Shown: positions 37,664 through 46,368, counted from the stretch's first letter. The stretch: DNA of 64,000 nucleotides from Sphingomonas montana (GCF_001956315.1 NZ_MOLY01000026.1:1-64000), one strand, 5' to 3'. Notes: generated from the letters alone by a model not told the origin. Program-made: numbers and translations.

Positions 37664-39015
37664 CCGGCTTCGGAGCCATCTCCAACCTGCTCAGAGCGGC
37701 GGGTCGAGACCCCGAAGACACGCTCGAGCAGATCGGTACGACCGAGCACACCGACGTCCCCCTGCCCGCGGGGGTGCTGCGGTCCGATGGCTCGCTCGAC
37801 CTCTACGACGACGTGAAGGCGTTGGTGGAGATCAAATACGATCGGAGGCGCGGCGGCCTCACCATCCGCAGCAACGGCTGGATCGGCCACATACCGCTCA
37901 ACGACCGCGTGACGCTGGCGGTGAGCACGAAGGTTCCGGTGGCTAACCTGGAGCGGATCATCGACCGCGCGACGTTCCCGCCTCACGCCTTCAAGACGCT
38001 CACGGCCTACCGTCGGCGCTACGCGGAGACGACCGAGCGTCCCGCGTCGCTCATGGACCTCCTCGCAGACAGCTTCATCGCAGCCTTGCGAGCGATCCGC
38101 GACGAAGGCCTGCTCAAGACCTACATGGAGCGCGAACACGTCGGCACCAGTCCGTCGGGCCGGGTGGACCCGATACGCAGCCTGATCAGGACGAGGACCG
38201 CGGGAACACCGATCGCCGTGTCGTTCCGATACGAACGCACGTTCGACTGCGCGTCCAACCGGCTCCTGTCGCTCGCCCTCGACCGGCTCATCCACCGCTA
38301 CCATGATGCAACCGCAAAAGCGTCATCGCGAGCCGCGAGCCTAGCGGAACTGCGCGACTGGCTGCCGCGGGTCGGACGGCCCACACGGCTTGATTTTTCA
38401 CCGGAAGGCATCGGCCGTCAGATCGTCTGGCTCCCGCCGCATCATGGCGACTACGGTCCGGCGCTGACGCTCGCCGGCTACCTCGTCGCCGATCTGGGTC
38501 TCAGCCTCCTAGGCGACGGAGGCATGGCCGACGCGGCGGTGGCGCTGGTCAACATGGACCACATCTTCGAGGGCTACTGCCGGAACGTACTCCGGCAACG
38601 GCTCGGCGCCGACTACCGCATCCTCGACGGCAACGTGCAGGGTGAGACTGGCGCACAGGTACCGCTCTTCACAACCAGCCGGGTGCCATCGGCCAAGGGA
38701 TCGACCGCCGAACCCGACATCGTCATCAAACGCGACGACACAACCAGCATGGTGATTGACGTCAAGTATCGCCAGGGTTCGGCCGTCCCCGCCCGCGAGG
38801 TTATGAACCAGCTGGCCTGCTACGCTGCGCGGTTCGGCTGCAACCACGTGATGGCGCTGTATCCGGCCATTCCGGACGGCCGGACGGCGGTCGTAGAAGA
38901 AGTGGGCGAGATCGGACTGCTTCGCATCCTGCGCGGCACGATCGACGTGTCGCGTCCCGATCTGGAGGCAGCGGAGGACGATTTCTGCGATGCCGTCCGA
39001 TCGCAAGTCGCCTAG
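37660..39015 (+). CDS. McrC-like restriction endonuclease subunit
   Basis: This 451-residue protein has an N-terminal McrC domain (with GWIGHIPLNDRVTLAVSTKV near residue 70-90) that in E. coli contacts McrB. A C-terminal PD-(D/E)xK nuclease follows, with Asp353 and the DVK triad Asp367-Lys369. It should cut DNA when driven by the McrB motor. The GTG start overlaps the McrB stop by four bases. It is the last gene of a four-gene defence operon. Confidence 0.9.
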   Translation: MTGFGAISNLLRAAGRDPEDTLEQIGTTEHTDVPLPAGVLRSDGSLDLYDDVKALVEIKYDRRRGGLTIRSNGWIGHIPLNDRVTLAVSTKVPVANLERIIDRATFPPHAFKTLTAYRRRYAETTERPASLMDLLADSFIAALRAIRDEGLLKTYMEREHVGTSPSGRVDPIRSLIRTRTAGTPIAVSFRYERTFDCASNRLLSLALDRLIHRYHDATAKASSRAASLAELRDWLPRVGRPTRLDFSPEGIGRQIVWLPPHHGDYGPALTLAGYLVADLGLSLLGDGGMADAAVALVNMDHIFEGYCRNVLRQRLGADYRILDGNVQGETGAQVPLFTTSRVPSAKGSTAEPDIVIKRDDTTSMVIDVKYRQGSAVPAREVMNQLACYAARFGCNHVMALYPAIPDGRTAVVEEVGEIGLLRILRGTIDVSRPDLEAAEDDFCDAVRSQVA

Positions 39016-39236
39016 GCAATCCTGGGTCCGCACATACTACGCACCCATTTGCACATTAAAGTATTCATGTATTTGTACGCCAGCGGAGCGTTATATTACG
39101 GCAGCAGTATGGGTATTTCTATCTGACTGTTTTTTGATGCGGGAAAAGGCACTTACGTAATTACACGTCTGATTAGGTATCAGGCGGCAGCGATCTCGGC
39201 CGTGACAGCGAGGCTGGCTGGTGCCACGTTGTACTC

Positions 39237-40091
39237 ATGATCCAGCTCCAGCCAGCAATCGACCGTATCAGGGCACTGCTGATCGGCGACACCGAGCAGA
39301 ACGTCACCTACGCCGCGCTTGAGGCCCGGCTGGCTCTGGAGAAGGTCTGCTACGACCGGCTGCGTCAGCGGCATGACTACATCTCGCACGACCAGCTACG
39401 CAGGTGGCAACCGGGGGCGATCATCAACACGCTGATGAAGGACGTGGACGAGCACATTGGTCAAACCCTGACCGTCAGCATTGGCAAGAGCCCTGTCGAG
39501 GCGGGCGTGAAGCCGGAGGACGACGAATACGTTCCAATCGGCACCGAGGTCGGCTTCGACGCCAAGCGCATCGCGAAAATGTGGAACGCGCTGGCGAAGC
39601 TCGCCCTGCACGTACGCCTCCCCGAGCACAAGGATGACCACATCGCTGACTATGGCGACAAGGCTAAAACCCGTGCGAAGGTCGAGGAGGTCGTCGCTGA
39701 GCTTGAGCGGCTCGCCAAAGGCACCATGACGTTTTCGGGCATGGGGGAGCAGGTGTTGTTCGTCTGCTCGTGCGGCGAAAAGAACAAGCGCCGCGCGGGG
39801 CTGCTGCGGGACGGGCGGCACGTCCACTGCATCAACCCGGAATGCAAGATCACATGGAAGGCGACCAAAGACGCCGACGGCTTCACATTCGAATTGGTCA
39901 CCATCTCGGTGGACTGCGAGGCATGCAACGTGACTAACCACATGCCCTGGCGCTACTTCCTCGACATGAAGCATGACGAGGTGGGCTCGTTCTCGTGCCA
40001 CACTTGCCGCCACAAGAACTACGTCCAGTGGCGTCTCACGCAGGTCCGCCCAGCCACCAATGATGAGCGAGCCCCGCGGGCAGAGGAGTAA
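39237..40091 (+). CDS. Unknown protein with zinc-ribbon-like C-terminus
   Basis: This 284-residue protein is helical and charged in its first 180 residues. The C-terminal 100 residues hold four Cys pairs or near pairs: CSCGEK, HCINPEC, DCEACN and CHTCRHK. They could bind one or two zinc ions as ribbon folds. No catalytic motif is recognised. An A+T-rich 220-base gap separates it from mcrC, so it probably has its own promoter. It is convergent with the DUF3987 gene. Nucleic-acid binding is plausible but not shown. Confidence 0.7.
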   Translation: MIQLQPAIDRIRALLIGDTEQNVTYAALEARLALEKVCYDRLRQRHDYISHDQLRRWQPGAIINTLMKDVDEHIGQTLTVSIGKSPVEAGVKPEDDEYVPIGTEVGFDAKRIAKMWNALAKLALHVRLPEHKDDHIADYGDKAKTRAKVEEVVAELERLAKGTMTFSGMGEQVLFVCSCGEKNKRRAGLLRDGRHVHCINPECKITWKATKDADGFTFELVTISVDCEACNVTNHMPWRYFLDMKHDEVGSFSCHTCRHKNYVQWRLTQVRPATNDERAPRAEE

Positions 40092-40097
40092 GGGTTT

Positions 40098-40179
40098 AAG
40101 GTTTAAGGAGGGTACCCCCAACCCAGCACTCGCCACCAGCAAAGTAGGCGGGGGGAGTACCTTAATCTCTTAAAACCTT
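40098..40179. terminator. Imperfect inverted repeat between convergent genes
   Basis: AAGGTTTAAGGAGGGTACCCCC (40098-40119) pairs imperfectly with 40151-40179, which reads back as the same blocks with short insertions. A bidirectional terminator is the simplest reading. Confidence 0.45.
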
Positions 40180-40253
40180 ACAATTGCACTTCAACCCTGC
40201 ATAAGTCCTCGCTTTTTGGGTTAAGGCGCGGGCTTACGTTGAAGGTGGATCGG

Positions 40254-41813
40254 TTAATCTGGCAAGCCAAGCACCCGATAGGTCACGCCGTGGTGACCAT
40301 AGCTCTCGACCACGGCGGACTTCTTGCACTCCATCAGCCAGCCGTTCGCCACCATGCCTTTGAGGGTGTCATCAAGCGCCTTCGACGCGCCCAGTTTGTG
40401 GCTAAAGAACGCCGGGAGCGTCGATACTCGCCTCTGAAGATAGTGCCTGGGAACCAGCCCGTCCTCGTGCATCTTCGGTGGGACCTTGTAGCCAGGGGAT
40501 ATTGTCGCGGCCCGAATGTATTCGCTGATGATGATTGCCAACTTGCGCTCGCGAGCGTCATCGGAAGCCGCGCCCACCTCGCCGCTGCTGATCCTCCTGC
40601 TGAACACGGCGATGTCGCCCCGGACCAGTCCTATGGCCCAGGCGGTGTGGTCATCGCCGACTATCGGGTGCAGGTGGTTGTCACCGACGGCCAGGAGGGC
40701 TGCCATGCGCAGCGCCTTAAGGTGGGCGCGGTTCCACATTTGCCGGCGCGACTCGTCGTCACCGGCGGCGCGGATCTGATCGTCACATTCGGCCCCGAAG
40801 GCGTCGAGCTGTGAGGCAGCAGTGTCGCTGAGGGCGACGTGCTGCACCTCCTGGCGAAGCCGGAGCGTCTGCGAGTGCGACATCAGATCAACCAGGCGGC
40901 GGACGAGCGCAGGGGGAGGAACCTCGGCCCGGGAGGGGTTCTTGTCAGGTCGGTCGCCCGCGTACTCGACTACGTTGAACCTCGACATGAAGCCGTCTTC
41001 CATCATCGCCGGGGTGAGCGATTCGAAAAACGTGCCTGGCGTGGACTCCCCAATGAGGCTGAAGGCCACGCCTTGGACGCTGGCTACGCTGGACTCTGTG
41101 TTGCTGTAGACGAGGCCGCCAGCGGTGTCGTCGTGCCCCGATTTACTGTAGAGCGTGGTCATCTGCTTGCGGAGCCCCCGAGCGATCGGGTCTCGATCGT
41201 CGGCCATCATTCTAAACTTGTGGCCGATCTCCCCTGCGACGTTCACGAACGATTGACGGTGAAGGCACCCCTTCACGAGCGCGGAACCGGACACGAAATC
41301 ATCGAAGCTGACGAACTCATCCGCAATGATGGCTCCGGCGCGCCTCGCGGCAGCGATGAGCCTCGAGACGCCCTGGTGCATAGCCTCTTTCCCGATGCCC
41401 GAGCGAGCGACCAGGACAATGTAGACGTTAAGGCCGGAGCCTGAGATGTTCCACTCTCGCCCGCAGATGCCAGCCAGCAGCCCGAGCGCCCCGACGAGCG
41501 CCACCTCTGCCACCGGCCTGGGCGCTGCTTGGTAGATGAAGCGAGCAAGCTCACCGGCGATACCGGGCGGTAGCGACATTCCGGATGCGCCGGATGATGC
41601 GTGGTCGACGGCGGTGACAGCCCCGGCGGGCGCGGGCTCGGTCTTGGGATGTACTGGCTGACGGCTCACGGGCGCGCGGAGAGAAGCTCGCGCAGCCTCT
41701 GCAAAGAGTGCGCTAGGGTCGAACTCAAAGCTGGTGACGGCAGGCCAATCCTCAATGTCGTCGACAGTATAGGCGGGTTGCGGCTCGCGGCCACCTTGTG
41801 GGATAGTTTGCAT
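40254..41813 (-). CDS. DUF3987-type P-loop protein (replication/primase-helicase-like)
   Basis: This protein has 519 residues from the ATG at 41813, or 557 from an ATG at 41927. A Walker A-like loop lies in LVARSGIGKEAM. A Walker B-like VNVAGEIGHKF is followed by an ESTPGTFFESL sensor region and an arginine in EDGFMSRFN. This matches the DUF3987 family found in phages, satellites and islands, usually with primase or replication functions. It lies downstream of the AlpA-like gene on the same strand. No separate primase domain is seen. Confidence 0.75.
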   Translation of the reverse strand: MQTIPQGGREPQPAYTVDDIEDWPAVTSFEFDPSALFAEAARASLRAPVSRQPVHPKTEPAPAGAVTAVDHASSGASGMSLPPGIAGELARFIYQAAPRPVAEVALVGALGLLAGICGREWNISGSGLNVYIVLVARSGIGKEAMHQGVSRLIAAARRAGAIIADEFVSFDDFVSGSALVKGCLHRQSFVNVAGEIGHKFRMMADDRDPIARGLRKQMTTLYSKSGHDDTAGGLVYSNTESSVASVQGVAFSLIGESTPGTFFESLTPAMMEDGFMSRFNVVEYAGDRPDKNPSRAEVPPPALVRRLVDLMSHSQTLRLRQEVQHVALSDTAASQLDAFGAECDDQIRAAGDDESRRQMWNRAHLKALRMAALLAVGDNHLHPIVGDDHTAWAIGLVRGDIAVFSRRISSGEVGAASDDARERKLAIIISEYIRAATISPGYKVPPKMHEDGLVPRHYLQRRVSTLPAFFSHKLGASKALDDTLKGMVANGWLMECKKSAVVESYGHHGVTYRVLGLPD

Positions 41814-41933
41814 GGCTTCGTGGGCCTCTGATGGAAACGGCGGGTGTGGGTCAGGCCCACTCCGCCGCTTCTGCGTTGGGGGTCTTCCGGTCGTCTTCCT
41901 ACCGAGATTGGGCGCGAAATATCGCACGCTGGA

Positions 41934-42212
41934 TTAGCGACTTACCGCGGCGGGACGCCTGACTGTTGATCCGGCGTTGGCCTGAGCGGCGGGACTGTAG
42001 GCGCTCGTGCTGCTGAACTTTCGCGCCTCGCGCCACGCGATCACGTCGGCCTCGTCGTAGGCGACACCGGCCTGGGGCGCGTCACCTAGCTTTATGAAAG
42101 CAGGGCCGCGGCCCTTGTGCCGCCAGAACTTCAGGGTGTTGGGGGTAATGCCCAGCAAGGCGGCAGTCTGCACGGTGTCGAGCAGACGCATCGAATGCGT
42201 TGATTGGTTCAT
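41934..42212 (-). CDS. AlpA-like helix-turn-helix regulator/excisionase
   Basis: This 92-residue protein has a MerR/AlpA-type winged helix: LLDTVQTAALLGITPNTLKF followed by WRHKGRGPAFIKLG and DVIAWRE. Such proteins activate integrase expression or bend DNA for excision of satellites such as P4. The ATG at 42212 lies inside a 259-base leader that is duplicated at 43887-44125. The DUF3987 gene follows on the same strand, so the two are probably one operon. Confidence 0.85.
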   Translation of the reverse strand: MNQSTHSMRLLDTVQTAALLGITPNTLKFWRHKGRGPAFIKLGDAPQAGVAYDEADVIAWREARKFSSTSAYSPAAQANAGSTVRRPAAVSR

Positions 42213-42433
42213 GGGACGATCCCGCAGCAAGCGTTTGCATGTGCGCTGTGGACACCAGCACCAAGCGAAGCCGCGTGCCCGCCTGGCAGTGTCCGGGGCC
42301 TCGGGGCACTTCCCCCCTGCGCCGACCGGCCCTCGTCTCTGGAATTTTCCTCGCGGGCGCGCCCCAGTGTGGCAACGGACCCCAAGCGGGGCTGCAAGTA
42401 CCTGTAGGTTATCCCCTTTGCATCTAGCCAGCG
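42175..42433 (-). repeat. alpA leader block, copy 1
   Basis: The block covers the first codons of the AlpA-like gene and about 220 bases upstream. It matches 43887-44125 throughout, with small gaps. Shared landmarks include CAGACGCATC, GCGTTGATTGGT, GGCAGTGTCCGGG, GGGCGCGCCC and CATCTAGC. It must hold the alpA promoter and perhaps sites for island control or replication. Confidence 0.85.
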
Positions 42434-42473
42434 AAAAGTTTGGGCCACTATATGCCGGTGCTCCACGCCTCTA

Positions 42474-43014
42474 ATGACCTCTGAAACCATCGCGATGATC
42501 TCTGCCGCTATTGCCCTTCTCGCCGCGGCCGGCGCGTGGAGCGCTGTGTTCGTTAACCGCTGAAACGCGACTGACAGCATTCGCGCCCAGATCAACACAG
42601 GCCCGTACATCGCGGGCCGCAGTAGTCAGCGCCAACGGCCAGAAGTGGATCGACACAATTCGCGACGATGTTGCTGAATTCATCTCACTCAGGAAACTTG
42701 ATGCTTATCGGACGACCCTCGCGCAACGTATGAACTCCACGGAACCGACGCAGGCGGAACAGATGGAAACTTTAGTCATCAAAGAACGGCTTCTTGCTCG
42801 CATTGAGATTCGCCTCAAGTGGACGGGTCCCAACGCGGAGCACGACCACAAGGCACTCGTTGCAGCTATGCATCACTACGCAAGCAACGCCGGGCAGGAA
42901 GAGGCGGTAAAGAAGGTTGCGAGTAAAATTTTCAAGGACGAGTGGGAGCGCCTCAAAACGGAGGCCAGCGGAATAGACCCGTTCGTCCGCGAGGTTGTGC
43001 CCGAGCGGCAATAG
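42474..43014 (+). pseudogene. Frameshifted gene for a small membrane-anchored protein
   Basis: An ATG at 42474 opens a 29-codon frame encoding one hydrophobic segment and ending at a TGA at 42561. A neighbouring frame continues from about 42590 with a protein-like sequence (SANGQKWIDTIRDDVAEFI onward) to 43014. Many small proteins have this plan, one N-terminal membrane helix then a QxWIxxLR-type helical region. The gene therefore seems broken by a stop and a +1 shift. A sequencing error or independent translation of the second part (from a TTG at 42511) are alternatives. Confidence 0.55.
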
Positions 43015-43149
43015 GCGCGTACAGTGCCGAGAGGGCAGCCCGCCACCCTAGGGAGGGCACGGGGCCTTTCGCGCTGGACGGGGCGCGTCCGGTGCGACGG
43101 CGCTATGCGCGCAATGCCACCGCGCTGGCAGGGCGTCGCTGGCATGGAG

Positions 43150-43521
43150 CTAGGCGGGGAAGTAGGTGATCGAGGTCGGCTCACTTGTCAGGAACGGATT
43201 GGCCCATGCCCCCGACGCACCATCGTGCCAAACGTGGAAGGGGACGCTGGGAAAGATGGCCATTACCGTTGAGCCGTTGGAGAGCGGCACCATGCGCTCC
43301 ACCTTCTGCCCGCGTACCCGGCTCGTCCTAGTCGCGCTCCCTCGAAGTTGTTCGCCCACGGTCGCCGTCCATCGCTCGCCGTTGTGCGTGAAGGTGATAG
43401 AGTAGATGCGCGAACCCGCCGTGGGTGCTGCCCGCCCTATCGCGCGCGCGAGTTCTACGTAGCACTCCTCCTGCTTCTCGGGGGCAACCTTGGCGACAAA
43501 AAAGCTGGGTGGAGAGTTCAT
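43150..43521 (-). CDS. Hypothetical protein of the island
   Basis: This 123-residue protein has no signal peptide. It contains SRIYSITFTHNGERWTATVG and a hydrophobic VMAIFPSVPFHVWHDG segment, a small beta-rich domain that I cannot assign. The ATG at 43521 was chosen because the plausible sequence begins there. It lies just downstream of the truncated integrase on the same strand. It may be cargo of the older element layer. Confidence 0.55.
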   Translation of the reverse strand: MNSPPSFFVAKVAPEKQEECYVELARAIGRAAPTAGSRIYSITFTHNGERWTATVGEQLRGSATRTSRVRGQKVERMVPLSNGSTVMAIFPSVPFHVWHDGASGAWANPFLTSEPTSITYFPA

Positions 43522-43529
43522 GCGGGATC

Positions 43530-43722
43530 CTATGCACGTAGCTGAATAACGTTCTCGCCGTTCGTCTTGGCCGCGGCAACCCTGCCCCGCTGCTCGATCC
43601 AATTGCCAATCTTCTGCACATCAGATTGCAGCCAGCCTAGATACACGAGGTCGAGGTAGTCGCGGGCCGTCGCGTCTTCCTGCGCGGGCTTGTGGCCGGT
43701 CAGCAGGTCCGTAGCGAAGTTT
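43530..43722 (-). pseudogene. Truncated tyrosine recombinase (C-terminal 63 codons)
   Basis: The minus strand reads DLLTGHKPAQEDATARDYLD and continues to a TAG at 43530. It aligns with the end of the intact integrase at 45043-46359, including the catalytic His (in TGHK) and the nucleophile Tyr (in RDYLDL). The sequences are related but clearly diverged. Upstream of about 43722 the homology and frame stop. It is the leftover end of a second, related integrase. Confidence 0.88.
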
Positions 43723-43886
43723 TCTAATCAACACTCACGCATGTTCTACCAGTGGCAGGCTCAGATATTAGTTCGACATGGTCGCGACTCCGATCGGTGC
43801 GTACCCGACGAGAATGGCGCCTGTAGGAAAGTGCCGGAGTAAATACCCACTAAGAGTAAGTATCGCCCGTTCCAGGTTTACGCTGC

Positions 43887-44125
43887 GTGTCCAGCAGACG
43901 CATCTGGTGCGTTGATTGGTGCATGGGATATTCCCGCAAAAGCGTTGCTGTTGCGCTGTGGTCACCAGCACCGGCGGAGGATCAATGTCGGCCGGCAGTG
44001 TCCGGGTCCCGGGGGAATCTCACCCTTACTCCGCCGGCTCAAGTTTTCTGGAACTTCCCTCGTGGGGGCGCGCCCAGCGGCGCCATGTAAGAACGCTACG
44101 TTATCGCAAATACATCTAGCAAGCG
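43887..44125 (-). repeat. alpA leader block, copy 2, with a 13-codon alpA remnant
   Basis: This block is homologous to 42175-42433 but diverged. It retains the alpA start (ATG at 43923; MHQSTHQMRLLDT compared with MNQSTHSMRLLDT) before the homology ends and a stop follows. The block lies just upstream of the putative AbiC gene. It marks a second element of the same family, or a duplication of this segment. Confidence 0.85.
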
Positions 44126-44216
44126 CTTTTTTTTGTCGAAGCGGGCATCGCTAATGGGGTCCCCTTGCTGCAAAACCAGGCGTATGCCTTCATAAGGTAG
44201 ACGCGGGGGAGGGGAG

Positions 44217-45038
44217 ATGCGAAAACTAAGCATATTGGAGATCGCGCTTTGCGTCATTGTCGCGGGGATACTTCTACTTTGGTATGTCTGGGCAGCCTGT
44301 GGCGTTACGATAGCCGATTGGTTTTTAAACAGGGCAAATCCGGCCGCCTCGAGCGCTTGGGGCGACTCGTTTGGCGCCTTCAACGCCCTTGTTAGTGCGC
44401 TTGGATTTGGTGGCATCTTGTTGACACTAGTTATGCAAGGCAGAGCCCTTCGTGATCAGCAGAGCGACGCAATAGCGCAGCGACTAGACCAACACAGGCA
44501 GAACTTTGACAAATCATTCTTCGATCTCCTTGGTCTAATGCGAGATGTACGGTCAGAAATTGTCTTTAAGTATTCAGATAGCTACATCGCAGCAGTCGGA
44601 AGTAGCAACGTCGGAACAGCGAATGGAGCCGAGGCGCTAGCAAGAGCTGCACGCGAGGCTACTTACTGGATTCGATTACGGATAAAAGACGGACCCATGA
44701 CGAAAAAGGACTTAGCACGATTGTATCGAGTGCGCGTCCATACAAGGTTCGAGGCCAGGCTCGGCGCCTATTATCGGGTGATATACACCATCCTCAGACG
44801 TGTTTCTGAGGACTCCGTCCTTTCGGATTCTGACAAAAGAGGATATGGAAATCTATTACGGAGTCAACTTCAAAGCCAGGAGGTACTGCTTTTGGCGTTA
44901 AATGGCCTAACTGGTATGTCAAATAACTTTAGCGACTACCTCATTGAGTTTCGTATCATGAAGTATCTCCCTTCGATTACAATGAGGAGAATACTGTTGG
45001 CCGGGTATCCCAAGGAGGCGTTTGAGGCTCGTGACTGA
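44217..45038 (+). CDS. Putative AbiC-type phage abortive infection protein
   Basis: This 273-residue protein has two N-terminal membrane segments (about 7-29 and 53-73). A helical region starts with NFDKSFFDLLGLM, and later YYRVIYTILRRV and LLRSQLQSQEVLLLALNGL match the putative AbiC family pattern. Family members are thought to stop phage growth by cell arrest; the mechanism is not known. The gene is clearly richer in A+T than its surroundings, which points to recent import. The ATG follows a GGGAGGGGAG ribosome site. It is convergent with the integrase gene, with a four-base gap. Confidence 0.75.
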   Translation: MRKLSILEIALCVIVAGILLLWYVWAACGVTIADWFLNRANPAASSAWGDSFGAFNALVSALGFGGILLTLVMQGRALRDQQSDAIAQRLDQHRQNFDKSFFDLLGLMRDVRSEIVFKYSDSYIAAVGSSNVGTANGAEALARAAREATYWIRLRIKDGPMTKKDLARLYRVRVHTRFEARLGAYYRVIYTILRRVSEDSVLSDSDKRGYGNLLRSQLQSQEVLLLALNGLTGMSNNFSDYLIEFRIMKYLPSITMRRILLAGYPKEAFEARD

Positions 45039-45042
45039 TTGA

Positions 45043-46359
45043 TCACGCGCGTATCTGCACAATATTTGAGCTTCTGGCCTGGGCCGCCGCCACCCTTCCC
45101 TGCTGCTCGATCCAGTTGCTGACCTGCTGGACCTCCTGGTGAAGCCACCCCAGGTTGGTGAGGTCGAGGTAGTTGCGAGACGTGGTGTCCTCCTGTGCGG
45201 GCTTGTGGCCAGTCAGGAGGTCAGTCCTGAACTTCTCGATGCGACAGTCCCGCATGGCGATGTTCGTAAACGTGCGCCGCAGGTCGTGCAGGCTGAGGTG
45301 CTTGCCGACCACCTCGCTGACCGTCTCCATGGCGCTGCGCGCGTCCATGATCCGGCCGGCCTTGCTCCACGACGGGAACACGAAAGGGCTCGGCTCAGGG
45401 TCGTTTTCGTTGATCTTCGGTTTTGGCAGGCGGACCCGCAGCAGCGCCGCGGCCTGCGAGGACAGCGGCAGCGTGATCGGGTCGCCGCGCTTGCGCTCGT
45501 CGAGGTGCCACGAACAGTCCGCCGGGTCGTCGGCCAGGTGCACCCGGTCCCAAGTCAGCCCCGCCCCCTCGTCCCGGCGGGCGCCGGTCAGCAGCAGGAA
45601 GATTGTGAGGTCGATGCCCGCCAGAGCGTCCCGGCTGCGCGGGTCCACCCGCTCGTCTTGCAGCTTGTTCCAGACGGCCCCTAGCCTGCCCTTGTCCACG
45701 TATCGCTCTGTGCGGCTGCCCAGCTTGGCCCAGTGGTGCTTTAGCGCCCCAACAGGATTGTGCTCGATCAAGGGCCGGCCGTCGGGCCGCCGGTACTCGT
45801 CCGTGGCAAAGTTGATGAGAATGCGCAGCGTCACCATCGCGGCGTTGGCGCTGGCGGGCGCGGCCTTGCCGGTCAGGCCCTTTTCCACGAGCTCCGCGTG
45901 GCGGTCGCGCACCATATCGCGCGTGATGCTGGCGATGGGCTTGTCGCACCAGGCGGAGAACACCTTGGCGACGTGGCGCTTGATCTCGTCGGCGGTGCTC
46001 GCCCGCAGCTTGCCGGGGCGACCCACGTAGGCGTCGCACACCTCCTGCAACGTCACGCCAAGCGCCTTCTGCTGGCGCGCAACCTCCCGCGGGTCGATGC
46101 CCTGCTCGAACTGGTGGCGGTACTCGTCGGCCTTGCGCCGGGCCTCGTCCACGGTCCAGGCGCCGTAGCTGCCGATGGTGACGCGGACTTCAATGGTGGT
46201 GCCGCGCACTCTCCCCTGGGCGATGAACTTGGCGAGCCCGGTCGGCGTGACCCGAAGGCCAAAGCCCTTCGTGTCCTTGTCCCAGTAGAGCACGTCGGCC
46301 TTGCCGCCCGGCTTCGCCACGCGGTCGATGTTCGTCTTGGTCAGCTTGAGCTGTGGCAT
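45043..46359 (-). CDS. int: Tyrosine recombinase (island integrase)
   Basis: This 438-residue protein of the P4/CP4-57-like integrase type has an N-terminal arm-binding domain of about 95 residues (DKDTKGFGLRVTPTG). A SAM-like core-binding domain follows, then the catalytic domain with Arg261 (TGARRDE), His358-Arg361 (HDLRR), His385 (TGHK) and nucleophile Tyr397 (RNYLDL). It reads inward from the right attachment repeat. The ATG at 46359 was chosen over one at 46398 because the paired arm-like repeats occupy the intervening bases. It should integrate and, with the AlpA-like protein, excise the island at tRNA-Lys. Confidence 0.95.
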   Translation of the reverse strand: MPQLKLTKTNIDRVAKPGGKADVLYWDKDTKGFGLRVTPTGLAKFIAQGRVRGTTIEVRVTIGSYGAWTVDEARRKADEYRHQFEQGIDPREVARQQKALGVTLQEVCDAYVGRPGKLRASTADEIKRHVAKVFSAWCDKPIASITRDMVRDRHAELVEKGLTGKAAPASANAAMVTLRILINFATDEYRRPDGRPLIEHNPVGALKHHWAKLGSRTERYVDKGRLGAVWNKLQDERVDPRSRDALAGIDLTIFLLLTGARRDEGAGLTWDRVHLADDPADCSWHLDERKRGDPITLPLSSQAAALLRVRLPKPKINENDPEPSPFVFPSWSKAGRIMDARSAMETVSEVVGKHLSLHDLRRTFTNIAMRDCRIEKFRTDLLTGHKPAQEDTTSRNYLDLTNLGWLHQEVQQVSNWIEQQGRVAAAQARSSNIVQIRA

Positions 46360-46368
46360 GAGTAAGCA

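Noticed and set aside
42094-42474. Plus-strand frames over the alpA leader
   Set aside because: They run antisense to the AlpA-like gene and its leader. The conservation between copies is explained by leader duplication rather than by a shared protein frame.
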